Source: Aegilops tauschii subsp. strangulata (lineage: Eukaryota; Streptophyta; Magnoliopsida; Poales; Poaceae). Taken from it: a stretch of 64,000 nt of DNA. The stretch spans positions 566,720,880 through 566,784,879 of the forward strand of contig NC_053037.3 in assembly GCF_002575655.3 (NCBI RefSeq), given 5' to 3'. Below the pieces are notes generated by a model. It saw only the letters and a list, made by a program, of their open reading frames with translations, was not told where the DNA came from and made no database searches. Position numbers and translations under genes: made by a program. Shown piece after piece: positions 1 through 10,766 of the stretch; within the stretch, counting starts at the first letter, position 1, and every line of letters begins with the position of its first letter.

Positions 1-2815
1 TTCAAAGTCGACGAGTCGACCCTCGAAGTCGACATGCATTTCACGGCGACCCTCACGGTGACCCCATCCAGCGAGCCTGCCGAGCTGCCTGTTGACGGGC
101 AGACCAACGGGGTTCTCGATGCCTAGATAATTCGTGCTGTAGGAGATGCACTCTTCGGTCAGAAAGCCCCTGGCTATGCTTCCCTCTGGACGTGACATGT
201 TGCGAACATATCCTTTGATGACACCATTCATCCTTTCGAACGGCATCATGTTGTGCAGGAACGTCGGCCTGAGTTGGATGATATCCTCCACGATATGGAC
301 CAGCAGATGCACCATAACGTCAAAGAATGCGGGCGGGAAGTACATCTCAAGCTCGCATAGTATCACCACGATCTCTTCCTGTAGCCTTCTGAGTAGCCTC
401 ACGCCAACCGACTCCCGAGAGATGACGTCGAAAAAGTTGCATAGGCCAAATAGCATTTCACGGACGTGCGCATCCATGTCCCATGGATTGCAACTCGAAG
501 TATCTGCGTCATCAGCACGTGACAGTCGTGAGACTTCATCCCGCTGAACTTCTGCTTCGCTGAGTCTAGGTATCTGCTTATCTTCCCCGCGTAACCATAA
601 GGAAGTTTTAATCCTACGAGGCAGGTGAAAAACTGATCGATCTCCTCCTGACTTGGAGTGAAGCACGCGGGAGGGAAGTCATTTCCGGTCTTCTTGGCCT
701 TTTTGCCTTTGCGACGACTTTCCGTGTCCTGCTTCGCCTCATCATCATCATCATTAGCATGAAGCTCCTCCCTGATGCCCATTGATTTCAAGTCTGCCCT
801 TGCTTTCGGCCCATCTTTGGTCCTCTCCGGCATGTTGAGCAGGGTACCAAGCAGACTCGCGCACACGTTCTTCGTGATATGCATGACATCAAGGCTGTGA
901 GGCACACGGTGGATCTTACAGTACGGCAAGTCCCAGAAAACAGACCCCATTTTCCATACCTTCAGCAGCGGCTCTTGCGCCTTTCGCTTCTTTCCCGGCT
1001 CTGGCGCCTTTTGCTTCTTTCCCGGCAGTGGGCAATCTTTCCAATTTTTCAACAGCTCGTCTATTTCCTCGCCGCTCCTCGTACACGGGCGTCTTCGGGG
1101 TTCGGTTTCACCATCCAACAAATGCTTGCATTTTCTCCATGGGTCATCGTCACGAAGCCACCTTCGATGTCCCATGAGCACGGTTTTTGAAGACACGGGA
1201 TCTCTATCTAGCTGGCGATACGTTGTGTCATCCATGCACCTGACGCATCCAGAAAATTCATGGACCACCTGCCCCGCAAGATATCCGTAACCGAGATAGT
1301 CGTGCACCGTCGTGAGCAGTGCGGCTCTCATAGGGAAATATTCTTTCTCTGCGGCGTCCCACGTATTGGCTGGCGTTTTCCACAGCGTGTCTAGCTCCTC
1401 TTTCAGCAGCCCCAGATACAGATCGATGTCATTCCCTGGTTGTTTCAGCCCTTCAATTAGCATACTCATGTGAATGTACTTCCTCTTCATGCACAACCAG
1501 GGGGGAAGGTTGTACATCCACAAAAACACAGGCCAGGTGCTATGTGTGCTTCTCTGGCTGCCAAACGGATTGACTCCATCGGTGCTCGCGCCCAGCACGA
1601 TGTTCCTTGGATCGTTCCCAAATTCTGGGTGTTCGAAGTTAAACGCTTGCCACTGGCTCCCATCCTTAGGGTGACTCAGCATCTTGTCTTTTTTATTTAT
1701 CTCCGGATCATTTGCGTCATCTTCTCGCTTCTTCTCCTCCCTATCCACGTGCCAACGCAAGAGCTTTGCTACCTTAGGGAACGCGAAATACCGCTGTAGA
1801 CGAGGAGTGATTGGAAAGTACCACACCACTTTTCGAGGAGCTTTCTTCCTCTTCTTGTATCGAGTGACGCCGCACACCGGACATATGGTAGACTCCGCGT
1901 GCTCGTCCCGATAAATGATGCAATTGTTCATGCACACATGGTATTTCACGTGCGGTAAATCCAGAGGACACATGATTTTCTTCGCCTCCTCGAAACTGGT
2001 CGGGCACTTGTTCCCCTTGGGAAGACGTTCGTGCCAGAATGACATGTTCTCGTAGAAGCATGCGTCGGTCATTTTGTGTTTTACCTTCATCTCCAGAACC
2101 ATGAGCGTTACTTTCAGGCGGGTATCCTCAGGCCTGCATCCTTCATACAATGGAGCAACCGCGTCTATCTCCAGTTGATCTAGCTTGGCTTTCTCTCGGG
2201 CGGCAGCTCTTGCGTTATCCGTCTGCTTGAGAAGCAGCTCTTGAATATGAAGGTCCTGCACCCAGCCCATCGATGGTCCATCGTCGTCTGCTCCGCCGGC
2301 ATCTTCATCTTCATGATCATGCCCTTCGTCTGCTCCGGCATCTTCCTCATCATCATGTCCGGCATCTTCTACATGATGACTGTGTACAGCCTCACCCTTG
2401 TGATCATGTCCTGGAGATTCTTCGTCTTCTCGCCCGCCCGAGCCGCGGTGGTTGTCTTGCTGCCCTTCCTCATTTCTTGCCCGCCCCCATGGACGACTTC
2501 ATAGTCATCTTCATCCCCTTGCCACCGATAGCCATCCATGAAACCACGCAAGAGCAGGTGGTCCCGCACCTGCCCGGAATCCGGGTCCGCAATAAGGCTC
2601 TTAACCTTGCATCTTCGACACGGACATCTTATCTCCGTCTCGTTCTTTTCAAGCATCTCGGCCTTCGCGGAGCTCAAAAACCTATTCACGATGCCTTCGG
2701 TCATCGTGCGGACCATGGTCGCCTGCGAGGTAGAGCAAAACGATATTTTAGAACCAAGAAAAAATTTGGCATGACTTTCCCTAAAAATAGGACCAAAAAG
2801 AATGCATAGTGCCAA
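1..2815 (-). pseudogene. TNP2-like CACTA transposase, frameshifted, C-terminus outside window
   Basis: TNP2 binds CACTA ends and catalyses cut-and-paste transposition in the nucleus. The N-terminal part (about 2713-2480) holds a transposase-associated zinc-binding module with the pattern CPCRRCK followed by HLLLRGFM. It is followed by an acidic Asp/Glu/His-rich linker (about 2470-2280). The Tnp2 core then reads from 2270 to about 490, with the family landmarks HVCMNNCIIYR, CPVCG, LGASTDGVNPFG, WPVFLWMYNLPPW, HDYLGYGYLAG, SLDVMHITKNV and SHDCHVLM. A one-base frameshift near 2485 separates the first part from the core. A second near 480 moves the C-terminal section (FFDVMVHL, MNGVIKGYVRN) into another frame that runs off the left edge. 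The gene is therefore probably dead. The true start may lie upstream behind an intron; I could not fix it. Confidence 0.85.
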
Positions 2816-3189
2816 AATTCTCGCCGAAACGGAAATGAATCAACATTCCAGCAAAATATTGGCAACTATCGCATTTCAAATACCGATACCTGCGAACACA
2901 AACATATATGCAACACCACGAACATATGCAACACCACAAACATACATAGATCTAGCTAGGACATAAAAAGTGCATGTGCACGTTGTTGGAGGGAGAACAA
3001 CATAAAGATAGCTTCCTCCTTACTTACCTATAAAAAAAGGGGGTTTAACCACTTAATTTGGATGAATTTATGGTGCAAATGAGGTGAGGAGGAGGAGGCA
3101 GCCGAGACAAGCTTGGAGGAGGAGGTGGAGAGAATGAAGTGGGGAAAGTGAGTGGGTAGGTGTGGCTGTCCAAAATATCTAGCTGGTCC
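2816..3189. other. CACTA leader between transposase and subterminal repeats
   Basis: This AT-rich stretch holds no convincing ORF. It contains short repeats of the type ATATGCAACACCAC near 2905-2940 and a purine-rich run (GGAGGAGGAGG) near 3090-3130. By position it should contain the promoter and 5' UTR of the minus-strand transposase. I could not assign a TATA box with confidence. Confidence 0.5.
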
Positions 3190-3634
3190 CAGGTTACTAA
3201 TGGCGCACCACCTACAAATGCGGGTAACTAATGGCGCACATGCTGGTGGTGCGCCATTAGTAGTTTTGCAAAAAAATAAAAAATTGTAGTGGCGCACCAG
3301 GGCACAGTGCGCCATTACTAGTTTAAAATAGTAATGGCGCACTATACACAGGTGCGCCATTAGTAGTTTTGCAAACAAAATTAAATAGTAGTGGTGCACT
3401 CCGAAGCTGGTGCGCAATTACTAGTTAGAACTAGTAATGGCGCACTGTGCCCTGGTGCGCCATTAGTATGTTTGCAAAAATAAGAAAAAAAATTTGTTAC
3501 TAGTGGCGCACCGTGTGTCTGGTGAGCCATTAGTGTCTTTCACACTAATGGCGCACCAGCACATGGTGCGCCACTGCTATATAGGAGTGGCGCACCACAT
3601 TTCTGGTGCGCCATTAGTGGCCATTCCATCTATA
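3190..3634. repeat. CACTA subterminal inverted-motif array
   Basis: At least twelve copies of a motif like TAATGGCGCACC or its reverse complement GGTGCGCCATTA occur in alternating orientation. Neighbouring copies form head-to-head pairs separated by 8-20 bp, so many pairs can fold into hairpins. Subterminal repeats of this kind are the binding sites of CACTA-encoded DNA-binding proteins; binding by this element's own protein is an inference. Confidence 0.85.
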
Positions 3635-3652
3635 GCCCTTTTCCTAGTAGTG
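3635..3652 (-). repeat. CACTA terminal inverted repeat
   Basis: The minus strand reads CACTACTAGGAAAAGGGC inward from 3652. The next three plus-strand bases (CAT, 3653-3655) match the site at 10429-10431 in the undisturbed 3' LTR, which places the insertion exactly. Confidence 0.9.
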
Positions 3653-3989
3653 CATATCATAGCGGTGCTTAGGCGAAGCCCTGCGTCGGTGGCATCATCA
3701 CCGTCATCATGCCTTCGTGCTGATGGAACTCTCCCTCGAAGCTCTGCTGGATCATGAGTTCCAGGGACGTCACCGAGCTGAACGTGTGCTGAACTCGGAG
3801 GTGTCATGTGTTCGGTACTTGGATCGGTCGGATCTTGAAGACGTATGATTACATCAACCGCGTTGTCATAACGCTTCCGCTTACGGTCTATGAGGGTACG
3901 TGGACGACACTCTCCTCTCTCGTTGCTATGCATCACAATGATCTTACGTGTGCGTAGGAAATTTTTGGAAATTATTACGTTCCCCAATA
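3653..3989 (+). repeat. Copia 5' LTR, right-hand 337 bp
   Basis: The sequence matches 10429-10766 of the 3' LTR, with substitutions, including the shared stretch around GCGGTGCTTAGGCGAAGCCC and the terminal TACGTTCCCCAA. Its end reads CCCCAATA instead of the CCCCAACA of the 3' LTR, so the terminal CA has mutated. Confidence 0.9.
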
Positions 3990-3990
3990 G

Positions 3991-4002
3991 TGGCATCCGA
4001 GC
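3991..4002 (+). other. Primer binding site, initiator tRNA-Met type
   Basis: TGGCATCCGAGC lies directly after the 5' LTR. It is a variant of the canonical TGGTATCAGAGC used by Copia elements to prime minus-strand DNA synthesis. Confidence 0.75.
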
Positions 4003-5232
4003 CAGGTTTGTGCGTAGATGTTATATGCACGAGTAGAACACAGATGAGTTGTGGGCGATACAAGTCATACTGCTTACCAGCATGTCATACTTTCATTTGG
4101 CGGTATTGTTGGACGAAGCGGCCCGGACCGACATTACGCGTACGCTTACGCGAGACTGGTTCTACCGACGTGGTTCGCACACAGGTAGATGGCGGGTGTC
4201 AGTTTCTCCAACTTTAGTTGAATCGAGTGTGGCTACGCCCGGTCCTTGTGAAGGTTAAAACATCACATACTTGACGAAATATCGTTGTGGTATTGATGCG
4301 TAGGTAAGAACAGTTCTTGCTCAGCCCGTAGCAGCCACGTAAAACTTGCAACAACAAAGTAGAGGACGTCTACTTGTTTTTGCAGGGCATGTTGTGATGT
4401 GATATGGTCAAGACATGATGCTAAATTTTATTTTATGAGATGATCATGTTTTGTAACTGAGTTATTGGCAACTGGCAGGAGCCATATGGTTGTCGCTTTA
4501 TTGTATGAAATGCAATCGCCATGTAATTGCTTTATTTTATCACTAAGCAGTAGCGATAGTCGTAGAAGCAATAGTTGGCGAGACGACAATGATGCTGCGA
4601 TGGAGATCAAGGTGTCGCGTCGGTGACGCTGGTGATCATGACGGTGCTTTGGAGATGGAGATCAAAGGCACAACATGATGATGGCCATATCATATCACTT
4701 ATATTGATTGCATGTGATGTTTATCTTTTGTGCATGGGCATTATAAGATGATCTCTCACTAAATTTCAAGGTATAAGTGTTCTCCTTTAGTATGCACCGT
4801 TGCGAAAGTTTGTCGTGCCGAGACACCATGTGATGATCGGGTGTGATAAGCTCTACGTTCACATACAACGGGTGCAAGCCAGTTTTGCACACGCGGAATA
4901 CTCGGGTTAAAATTGACGGGCCTAGCATATGCAGATATGGCTTCAGAACACTGGAGACCGAAAGGTCGAGCATAAATCATATAGAAGATATGATCAACAT
5001 AGTGATGTTCACCATTGAAAACTACTCCATCTCACGTGATGATCGGACATGGTTTAGTTGATATGGATCACGTGATGACTTAGATGATTAGAGGGATGTC
5101 TATCTAAGTGGGAGTTCTTAAGTAATATGATTAATTGGACTTTAATTTATCATGAACTTAGTCCTGGTAGTATTAGCATATCTATGTTGTAGATCAATAG
5201 CCCGCGTTTAGCTCCCCTGTTTTATTTTTGTT
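4003..5232 (+). other. Copia 5' untranslated leader
   Basis: This leader between primer site and gag is about 1.2 kb long and has no long ORF. The segment around 4780-5120 (GACACCATGTGATGATCGGG, TCACGTGATGATCGGACATG) is the familiar conserved leader of Angela-type elements. Confidence 0.7.
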
Positions 5233-6035
5233 ATGTTCCTAGAGAAAACTAAGTTGAAAGATGTTAGTAGCAATGATGCGGATTGGATCGTTGATCTGAG
5301 GATTATCCTCATTGCTGCACAGAAGAATTATGTCCTTGATGCACCGCTAGGAGACAGACCGATTGCAGGAGCAGATGCAGACGTTATGAACGTTTGGCAA
5401 GCTCGATATGATGACTACTTGATAGTTTAGTGCACCATGCTGTACGGCTTACAATCGGGGCTTCACAAATGTTTTGAACGTCACGGAGCATATAAGATGT
5501 TCTAAGAGTTGAAACTGGTATTTCATACTCATGCCCGTGTCGAGAGGTATGAGACCTCTGACAGAACTTTGCCTACAAGATGGAGGAGAGTAGCTCAACC
5601 AGTGAGCATGTGCTCAGATTGTCTGAGTACTACAATTGCTTGAATCAAGTGGGAGTTAAACTTCCAGATAAAATAGTGATTGACAGAATTCTCTAGTCAC
5701 TATCACCATGTTACTGGAACTTCGTGATGAACTATAATATGCAAGGGATGACGAAAATGATTCCCGAGCTCTTCGTGATGCTGAAATTGACGAAAGTAGA
5801 AATCAAGAAAAGCATCAAGTGTTGATGGTTGACAAGACCACTAGTTTCAAGAAATAGGGAAAAGGGAAGAAGGGTAACTTCAAGAAGAACGGCAAGCAAG
5901 TTGCTGCTCAAGTGAAGAAGCCCAAGTCTAGACCTGAGCCTAAGACTAAGTGCTTCTACTGCAAAAGGACTGGTCACTGGAAGCGGAACTGCCCCAAGTA
6001 ATTGGCGGATAAGAAGGATGGCAAAGTGAACTAAG
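5233..6035 (+). pseudogene. Copia gag (nucleocapsid) remnant
   Basis: Gag packages the element RNA. A readable start at 5233 (MFLEKTKLKD, then WIVDLRIILIAAQKNYVLD) corresponds to the N-terminal Copia gag. The frame stops at 5430 and continues in other frames. The CCHC zinc knuckle is preserved at 5951-5992 (CFYCKRTGHWKRNC) after a lysine-rich stretch, and its frame stops soon after, near 6001. In-frame stops within the coding region make this non-functional. Confidence 0.8.
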
Positions 6036-6364
6036 GTATATTTGATATACATGTTACTGATGTGTACTTTACTAGTGTTTATAGCAACCCCTCAGTATTT
6101 GATACTAGTTCAGTTGCTAAGATTAGTAACTCGAGCCGGGAGTTGCAGAATGAACAGAGACTAGTTAAGGGTGAAGTGACAATGTGTGTTGGAAGTGGTT
6201 CCAAGATTGATATGATCATCATCGCACACTCCCTATACATTCGGGATTGTTGATTCTAAATAAATGTTATTTGGTATTTGCGTTGAGCATGAATATGATT
6301 TGATCATGTTTATTGCAATACGGTTATTCATTTAAAGACAGAGAATAATTGATGTTCTGTTTAC
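6036..6364 (+). pseudogene. Copia protease region, degraded
   Basis: This lies between the zinc knuckle and the integrase, where the aspartic protease is expected. A short open stretch (6062-6253) is present, but I cannot see a clear D-S/T-G catalytic triad. The assignment rests on position. Confidence 0.5.
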
Positions 6365-7175
6365 ATGAATAAAACCTTCGATGGTCATACACCCAATGAA
6401 AATAGTTTGTTGGATCTCGATCGTAGTGATGCACATATTCATAATATTGCAGCCAGAAGATGCAAAGTTAATAATGATAGTGCAACTTATTTGTGGCACT
6501 GCCGTTTAGGTCATATTGGTGTAAAGCGCATGAAGAAACTCCATGCTGATGGGCTTTTGGAATCACATGATTATGAATCACTTGATGCTTGCGAACCATG
6601 CCTCATGGGCAAGATGACTAAAACAACGTTCTCCGAAAAAATGGAGCGAGCAACTGACTTATTAGAAATAATACATACAGATGTATGCAGTCCAATGAGT
6701 GTTGAGGCTCGCGGCGAGTATCGTTATTTTCTGACCTTCACAGATGATTTGAGCAGATATGGGTATATCTACTTGATGAAACATAAGTCTGAAACATTTG
6801 AAAAGTTCAAAGAATTTCAGAGTGAAGTGGAAAATCATCGTAACAAGAAAATAAAGTTTCTATGATCTGATCGCGGGGGAGAATATTTGAGTTACGAGTT
6901 TGGTCTTCAATTAAAACAATGTGGAATAGTTTGACAAATTCATGCCACCTGGAACACCACCGCGTAATGGTGTGTCCGAACATCATAACCATACTTTATT
7001 GGATATAGTGCAATCTATGTTGTCTCTTACCGATTTACCACTATCGTTTTGGGGTTATGCATTAGAGACAGCTGCATTCACGTTAAATCCGTTGAGACGA
7101 CACCATATGAACTTTGGTTTTGCAAGAAACCAAAGTTGTCGTTTCTTAAAGTTTGGGGTTGCGATACTTATGTGA
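6365..7175 (+). pseudogene. Copia integrase remnant
   Basis: Integrase joins element cDNA to host DNA. The stretch from about 6480 shows the HHCC zinc-binding pattern (WHCRLGHIG ... CEPCLMGK) and then the catalytic core start HTDVCSP. A TGA at 6863-6865 falls immediately before the second catalytic aspartate motif SDRGGEY. The glutamate region (NGVSEHHNHTLLD, from about 6968) follows in another reading frame. Premature stops make it non-functional. Confidence 0.85.
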
Positions 7176-8850
7176 AAAAGTTTCATCCTGATAAGCTCAA
7201 ACTCAAATCGGAGAAATGTGTCTTCATAGGATACCCAAAAGTAACTATTGGGTACACCTTCTATCACAGATCCGAAGGCAAGATATTCGTTGCTATGAAT
7301 AGATCCTTTCTAGACAAGGACTTTCTCTCGGAAGAAGTGAGTGGGAGGAAAGTAGAACTTGATAAGGTAATTGTACATTCCCCCGAATTGGAAAGTAGTT
7401 CATCACAGAAATCAGTTCCAGTGATGCCTACACCGATTAGTGAGGAAGTTAATGATGAGGATCATGAAACTTCAGATCAAGTCACTACCGAACCTCGTAG
7501 GTCAACCGAAATACGTTCCGCACCAAAGTGGTATGGTAATCCTGTTCTAGAAATCATGTTACTAGACCATGACAAACCTACGAACTATGAGGAAGCGATG
7601 ATGAGCCCAGATTCCGCGAAATGGCTTGATGCCATGAAATCTGAGATGGGATCCATGTATGAGAACAAAGTGTGGACTTTGATTGACTTGCCCGATGATC
7701 GGCGAGCCATTGAGATTAAATGGATCTTCAAGAGGAAGACGGACGCTGATAGTAGTGTTACTATCTACAAAGCTAGAATTGTCGCAAAAGGTTTTTGACA
7801 AGTTCAAGGTGTTGACTACGATGATAGTTTCTCACTCGTATCTATGCTTAAAGTCTGTCCGAATCATTTTAGCAATTGCCACATTTTATGAAATTTGGCA
7901 AATGGATGTCAAAACTGCATTCCTTAATGGATTTCCTAAAGAAGAGTTGTATATGATGCAACAAGAAGGTTTTGTCGATCCTAAAGGTACTAACAAAGTG
8001 ACAAAGCTCCAGTGATCCATCTATGGACTGTTGCAAGCATCTCGGAGTTGGAATATATGCTTTGATAAAGTGATCAAAGCATATGGTTTTATACAAACTT
8101 ATGGTGAAGCCTGTATTTACAAGAAAGTGAGTGGGAGCACTACAGCCTTTCTGATAAGTATATGTGAGTGACATATTGTTTATCAGAAATGATGTAGAAT
8201 TTTCCGGAAAGCGTAAAGGAGTGTTGGAAAAGAGTTTTTCAAAGAAAGACCTCGGTGAAGCTGCTTACATATTGAGCATCAAGTTCTACAGAGATAGATC
8301 AAGACGCTTGATAAGATTTTTTACCTTGATAAGATTTTGAAGTAGTTCAAAATGGAATGGTTAAAGAAGGAGTTCTTGCCTATGTTGCAAGGTGTGAAGT
8401 AGAGTAAGACTCAAAACCCGACCACGGCAGAAGATAGAGAGAATGAAAGTCATTCCCTACGCCTCAGCCATAGGTTCTATAAAGTATGCCATGCTGTGTA
8501 CCAGACCTATCGTATACCCTTCCCCGAGTTTGGCAAGGCAGTACAATCTTGATCTAGGAGTAGATCACTGGACAACGGTCAAAATTATCCTTAGAGGTCT
8601 AAGGAAATATTTCTCGGTTATGGAGGTGATAAAGAGTTCGTCGTGAAGAGTTACGTCGATGCAAGCTTTGACACAGATCTGGATGACTTTGAGTCTCGAT
8701 CTGGATGCATATTGAAATTGGGAGCATTTAGCTAGAGTATCTCCGTGCAGAGCATTGTATACATAGAAATTTGCAGAATACCTACGGATCTGAATGTGGC
8801 AGACCCGTTGACTAAACTTCTCTCACAAGCAAAACATGATCACACCTTAG
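7049..8850 (+). pseudogene. Copia reverse transcriptase and RNase H remnant
   Basis: The open stretch 7049-7798 covers the end of integrase (FHPDKLKLKSEKCVFIGY) and the start of reverse transcriptase ([36 protein letters not shown]). The latter ends at a TGA. Further RT pieces follow to about 8330 (for example [12 protein letters not shown] near 7905), but the expected YVDD active site near 8150 is disrupted. RNase H is recognisable near 8635-8740 (SYVDASFDTD, then DDFESRSGC). The terminal ADPLTK motif is near 8800. The reading frame is broken many times. Confidence 0.85.
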
Positions 8851-8859
8851 TACTCTTTG

Positions 8860-9010
8860 GGTGTTAATCACATGGCGATGTGAACTAATATTACTGACTC
8901 TAGTAAACCCTTTGAGTGTGGGTCACATGGCGATGTGAACTATGGGTGTTAATCACATGGTGATGTGAACTATTGATGTTAAAACACATGGCGATGTGAA
9001 CTAGATTATT
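8860..9010 (+). repeat. Short tandem repeats before Copia polypurine tract
   Basis: Four diverged copies of a unit containing CACATGGCGATGTGAACTA occur here. Each includes a short palindrome (CACATGGCGATGTG). They sit between the end of pol and the polypurine tract. Confidence 0.75.
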
Positions 9011-9020
9011 GACTCTAGTG

Positions 9021-9032
9021 CAAGTGGGAGAC
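9021..9032 (+). other. Copia polypurine tract
   Basis: The purine-rich CAAGTGGGAGAC immediately precedes the 3' LTR and matches the usual Angela polypurine tract. Confidence 0.8.
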
Positions 9033-10766
9033 TGAAGGAAATATGCCCTAGAGGCAATAATAAAGTAATTATTTATTTCCTTATTTCATGATAAATGTTT
9101 ATTATTCATGCTATAATTGTATTAACCGCAAACTTAGTACATGTGTGAATACATAGACAAACAGAGTGTCACTAGTGTGCCTCTACTTGACTAGCTCGTT
9201 GAATCAAAGATGGTTAAGTTTCCTAGCCATAGACATGAGTTGTCATTTGATTAACGGGACCACATCATTAGAGAATGATGTGATTGACTTGACCCATTTT
9301 GTTAGCTTAGCACTTGATCGTTTAGTATATTGCTATTGCTTTCTTCATGACTTATACATGTTCCTATGACTATGAGATTATGTAACTCCCGAAGACCGGA
9401 GGAACACTTTGTGTGCTACCAAACGTCACAACGTAACTGGGTGATTATAAAGGTGCTCTACAGGTGTCTCCGATGGTACTTGTTGAGTTGGCATAGATCA
9501 AGATTAGGATTTGTCACTCCGATGTTGGAGAGGTATCTCTGGGCCCTCTCGGCAATGCACATCACTATAAGCCTTGCAAGCAATGCAACTAATGAGTTAG
9601 TAGCGGGATGATGTATTTCGGAACGAGTAAATAGACTTGCCATTAATGAGACTGAACTAGGTATTGGGATACCGACGATCGAATCTCGGGCAAGTAACAT
9701 ACCGATGACAAAGGGAACAACGTATGTTGTTATGCAGTTTGACCGATAAAGATCTTCGTATAATATGTAGGAGCCATTATGAGCATCGGGGTTCCGCTAT
9801 TGGTTATTGACTAGAGACGTGTCTCGGTCATGTCTACATAGTTCTCGAACCCGTAGGGTCCGCATGCTTAACGTTCGGTTACGATCGGTAATATGAGTTT
9901 ATGTTTTTTGCTGAACCGAAGGTAGTTCGGAGTCCCGGATATGATCACGGACATGATGAGGAGTCTCGAAATGGTCGAGACATAAAGATCGATATATTGG
10001 ATGACTATGTTTGGACTTCGGAAGTGTTTCGGGTAAGTTCGGACAAATACCGTAGTACCGGGGGGTTACTGGAATCCCCCGGGTAGTGTAATGGGCCTAT
10101 TGGACTTAGTGGAGAAGAGGAAGGGTGGCCAGGGCAGGCCGCGCGCCCCCTCCCCCTCTAGTCCGAATTGGACAAGGAAGGGGGGCGGCGCCCCCCTTTT
10201 TCCTTCCCCCTCTCTCGTCCTTCCTTTCCTCCTACTCCCTCTCTTGGAAGGGGGGAATCCTAGTCCTCGTGGGAGTAGGACTTCTCCTGGGCGCGCCATA
10301 GGAGGGCCGGCCCTCCCCCCTCCTCCACTCCTTTATATACGGGGGAGGGGGCACCCCATAGACACACAAGTTGATCTGTTGATCTTTTAGCCGTGTGCGG
10401 TGCCCCCTCCACCATAATCCACCTTGGTCATACCATAGCGGTGCTTAGGCGAAGCCCTGCGTCGGTAGAATCATCATCACCGTCATCACGCCGTCATGCT
10501 GACGGAACTCTCCCTCGAAGCTCTGCTGGATCGTGAGTTCGTGGGACATCACCGAGCTGAACATGTGCTGAACTCGGAGGTGCCCTGTGTTCGGTACTTG
10601 GATCAGTCGGATCGTGAAGACGTACGACTACATCAACCGCGTTGTCATAACGCTTCCGCTTACGGTACGAGGGTACGTGGATGACAGTCTCCTCTCTCGT
10701 TGCTATGCATCACCATGATCTTGCGTGTGCGTAGGAATTTTTTTGAAATTACTACGTTCCCCAACA
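9033..10766 (+). repeat. Copia 3' LTR, complete
   Basis: The 1734-bp LTR begins TGAAGGAAATATGCCC (the family usually begins TGTTGG) and ends CCCCAACA. Its last 338 bp match the 5' LTR fragment at 3653-3989. A TATA box is at 10334-10339, followed by a G-rich leader typical of Angela LTRs. Confidence 0.9.
10331..10340 (+). promoter_or_regulatory. LTR TATA box (Copia)
   Basis: CTTTATATAC stands just before GGGGGAGGGGGCACC in the 3' LTR. This fits the core promoter position of Angela-type LTRs. Activity is not shown. Confidence 0.6.

Larger units (their letters stand above)
1..3652 (-). mobile_element. CACTA (En/Spm) DNA transposon, partial, right end in window
   Basis: The right terminus at 3635-3652 reads CACTACTAGGAAAAGGGC on the minus strand, a typical CACTA terminal inverted repeat. 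It is followed by CAT, the likely 3-bp target duplication. Inside the terminus are a subterminal array of short inverted motifs (about 3190-3630), then about 370 bp of leader, then a TNP2-type transposase reading leftward out of the window. The other terminus lies left of position 1. The element is inserted in the 5' LTR of an Angela-like Copia element: the LTR sequence resumes at 3653 and matches 10429 onward in the 3' LTR. The subterminal motif resembles Triticeae Jorge-like CACTA families, but that family name is a guess. Confidence 0.9.
3653..10766 (+). mobile_element. Angela/BARE-like Copia LTR retrotransposon, decayed
   Basis: The element is plus-oriented. It consists of the tail of a 5' LTR (3653-3989), a tRNA-Met-type primer site, degenerate gag-pol (5233-8850), a polypurine tract and a full 1734-bp 3' LTR (9033-10766). 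The LTR start ATATGCCCTAGAGGCAATAA and the end TACGTTCCCCAACA are hallmarks of the Angela/BARE/WIS group of Triticeae. The left part of the 5' LTR is displaced beyond the window by the CACTA insertion. The right 5-bp flank is ATTTT; its partner is not visible. Numerous stops and frameshifts show an old copy. Confidence 0.92.

Noticed and set aside
2241..2809. Plus-strand frames over the TNP2 N-terminus
   Set aside because: They are shadows of the acidic linker and zinc-binding part on the minus strand.
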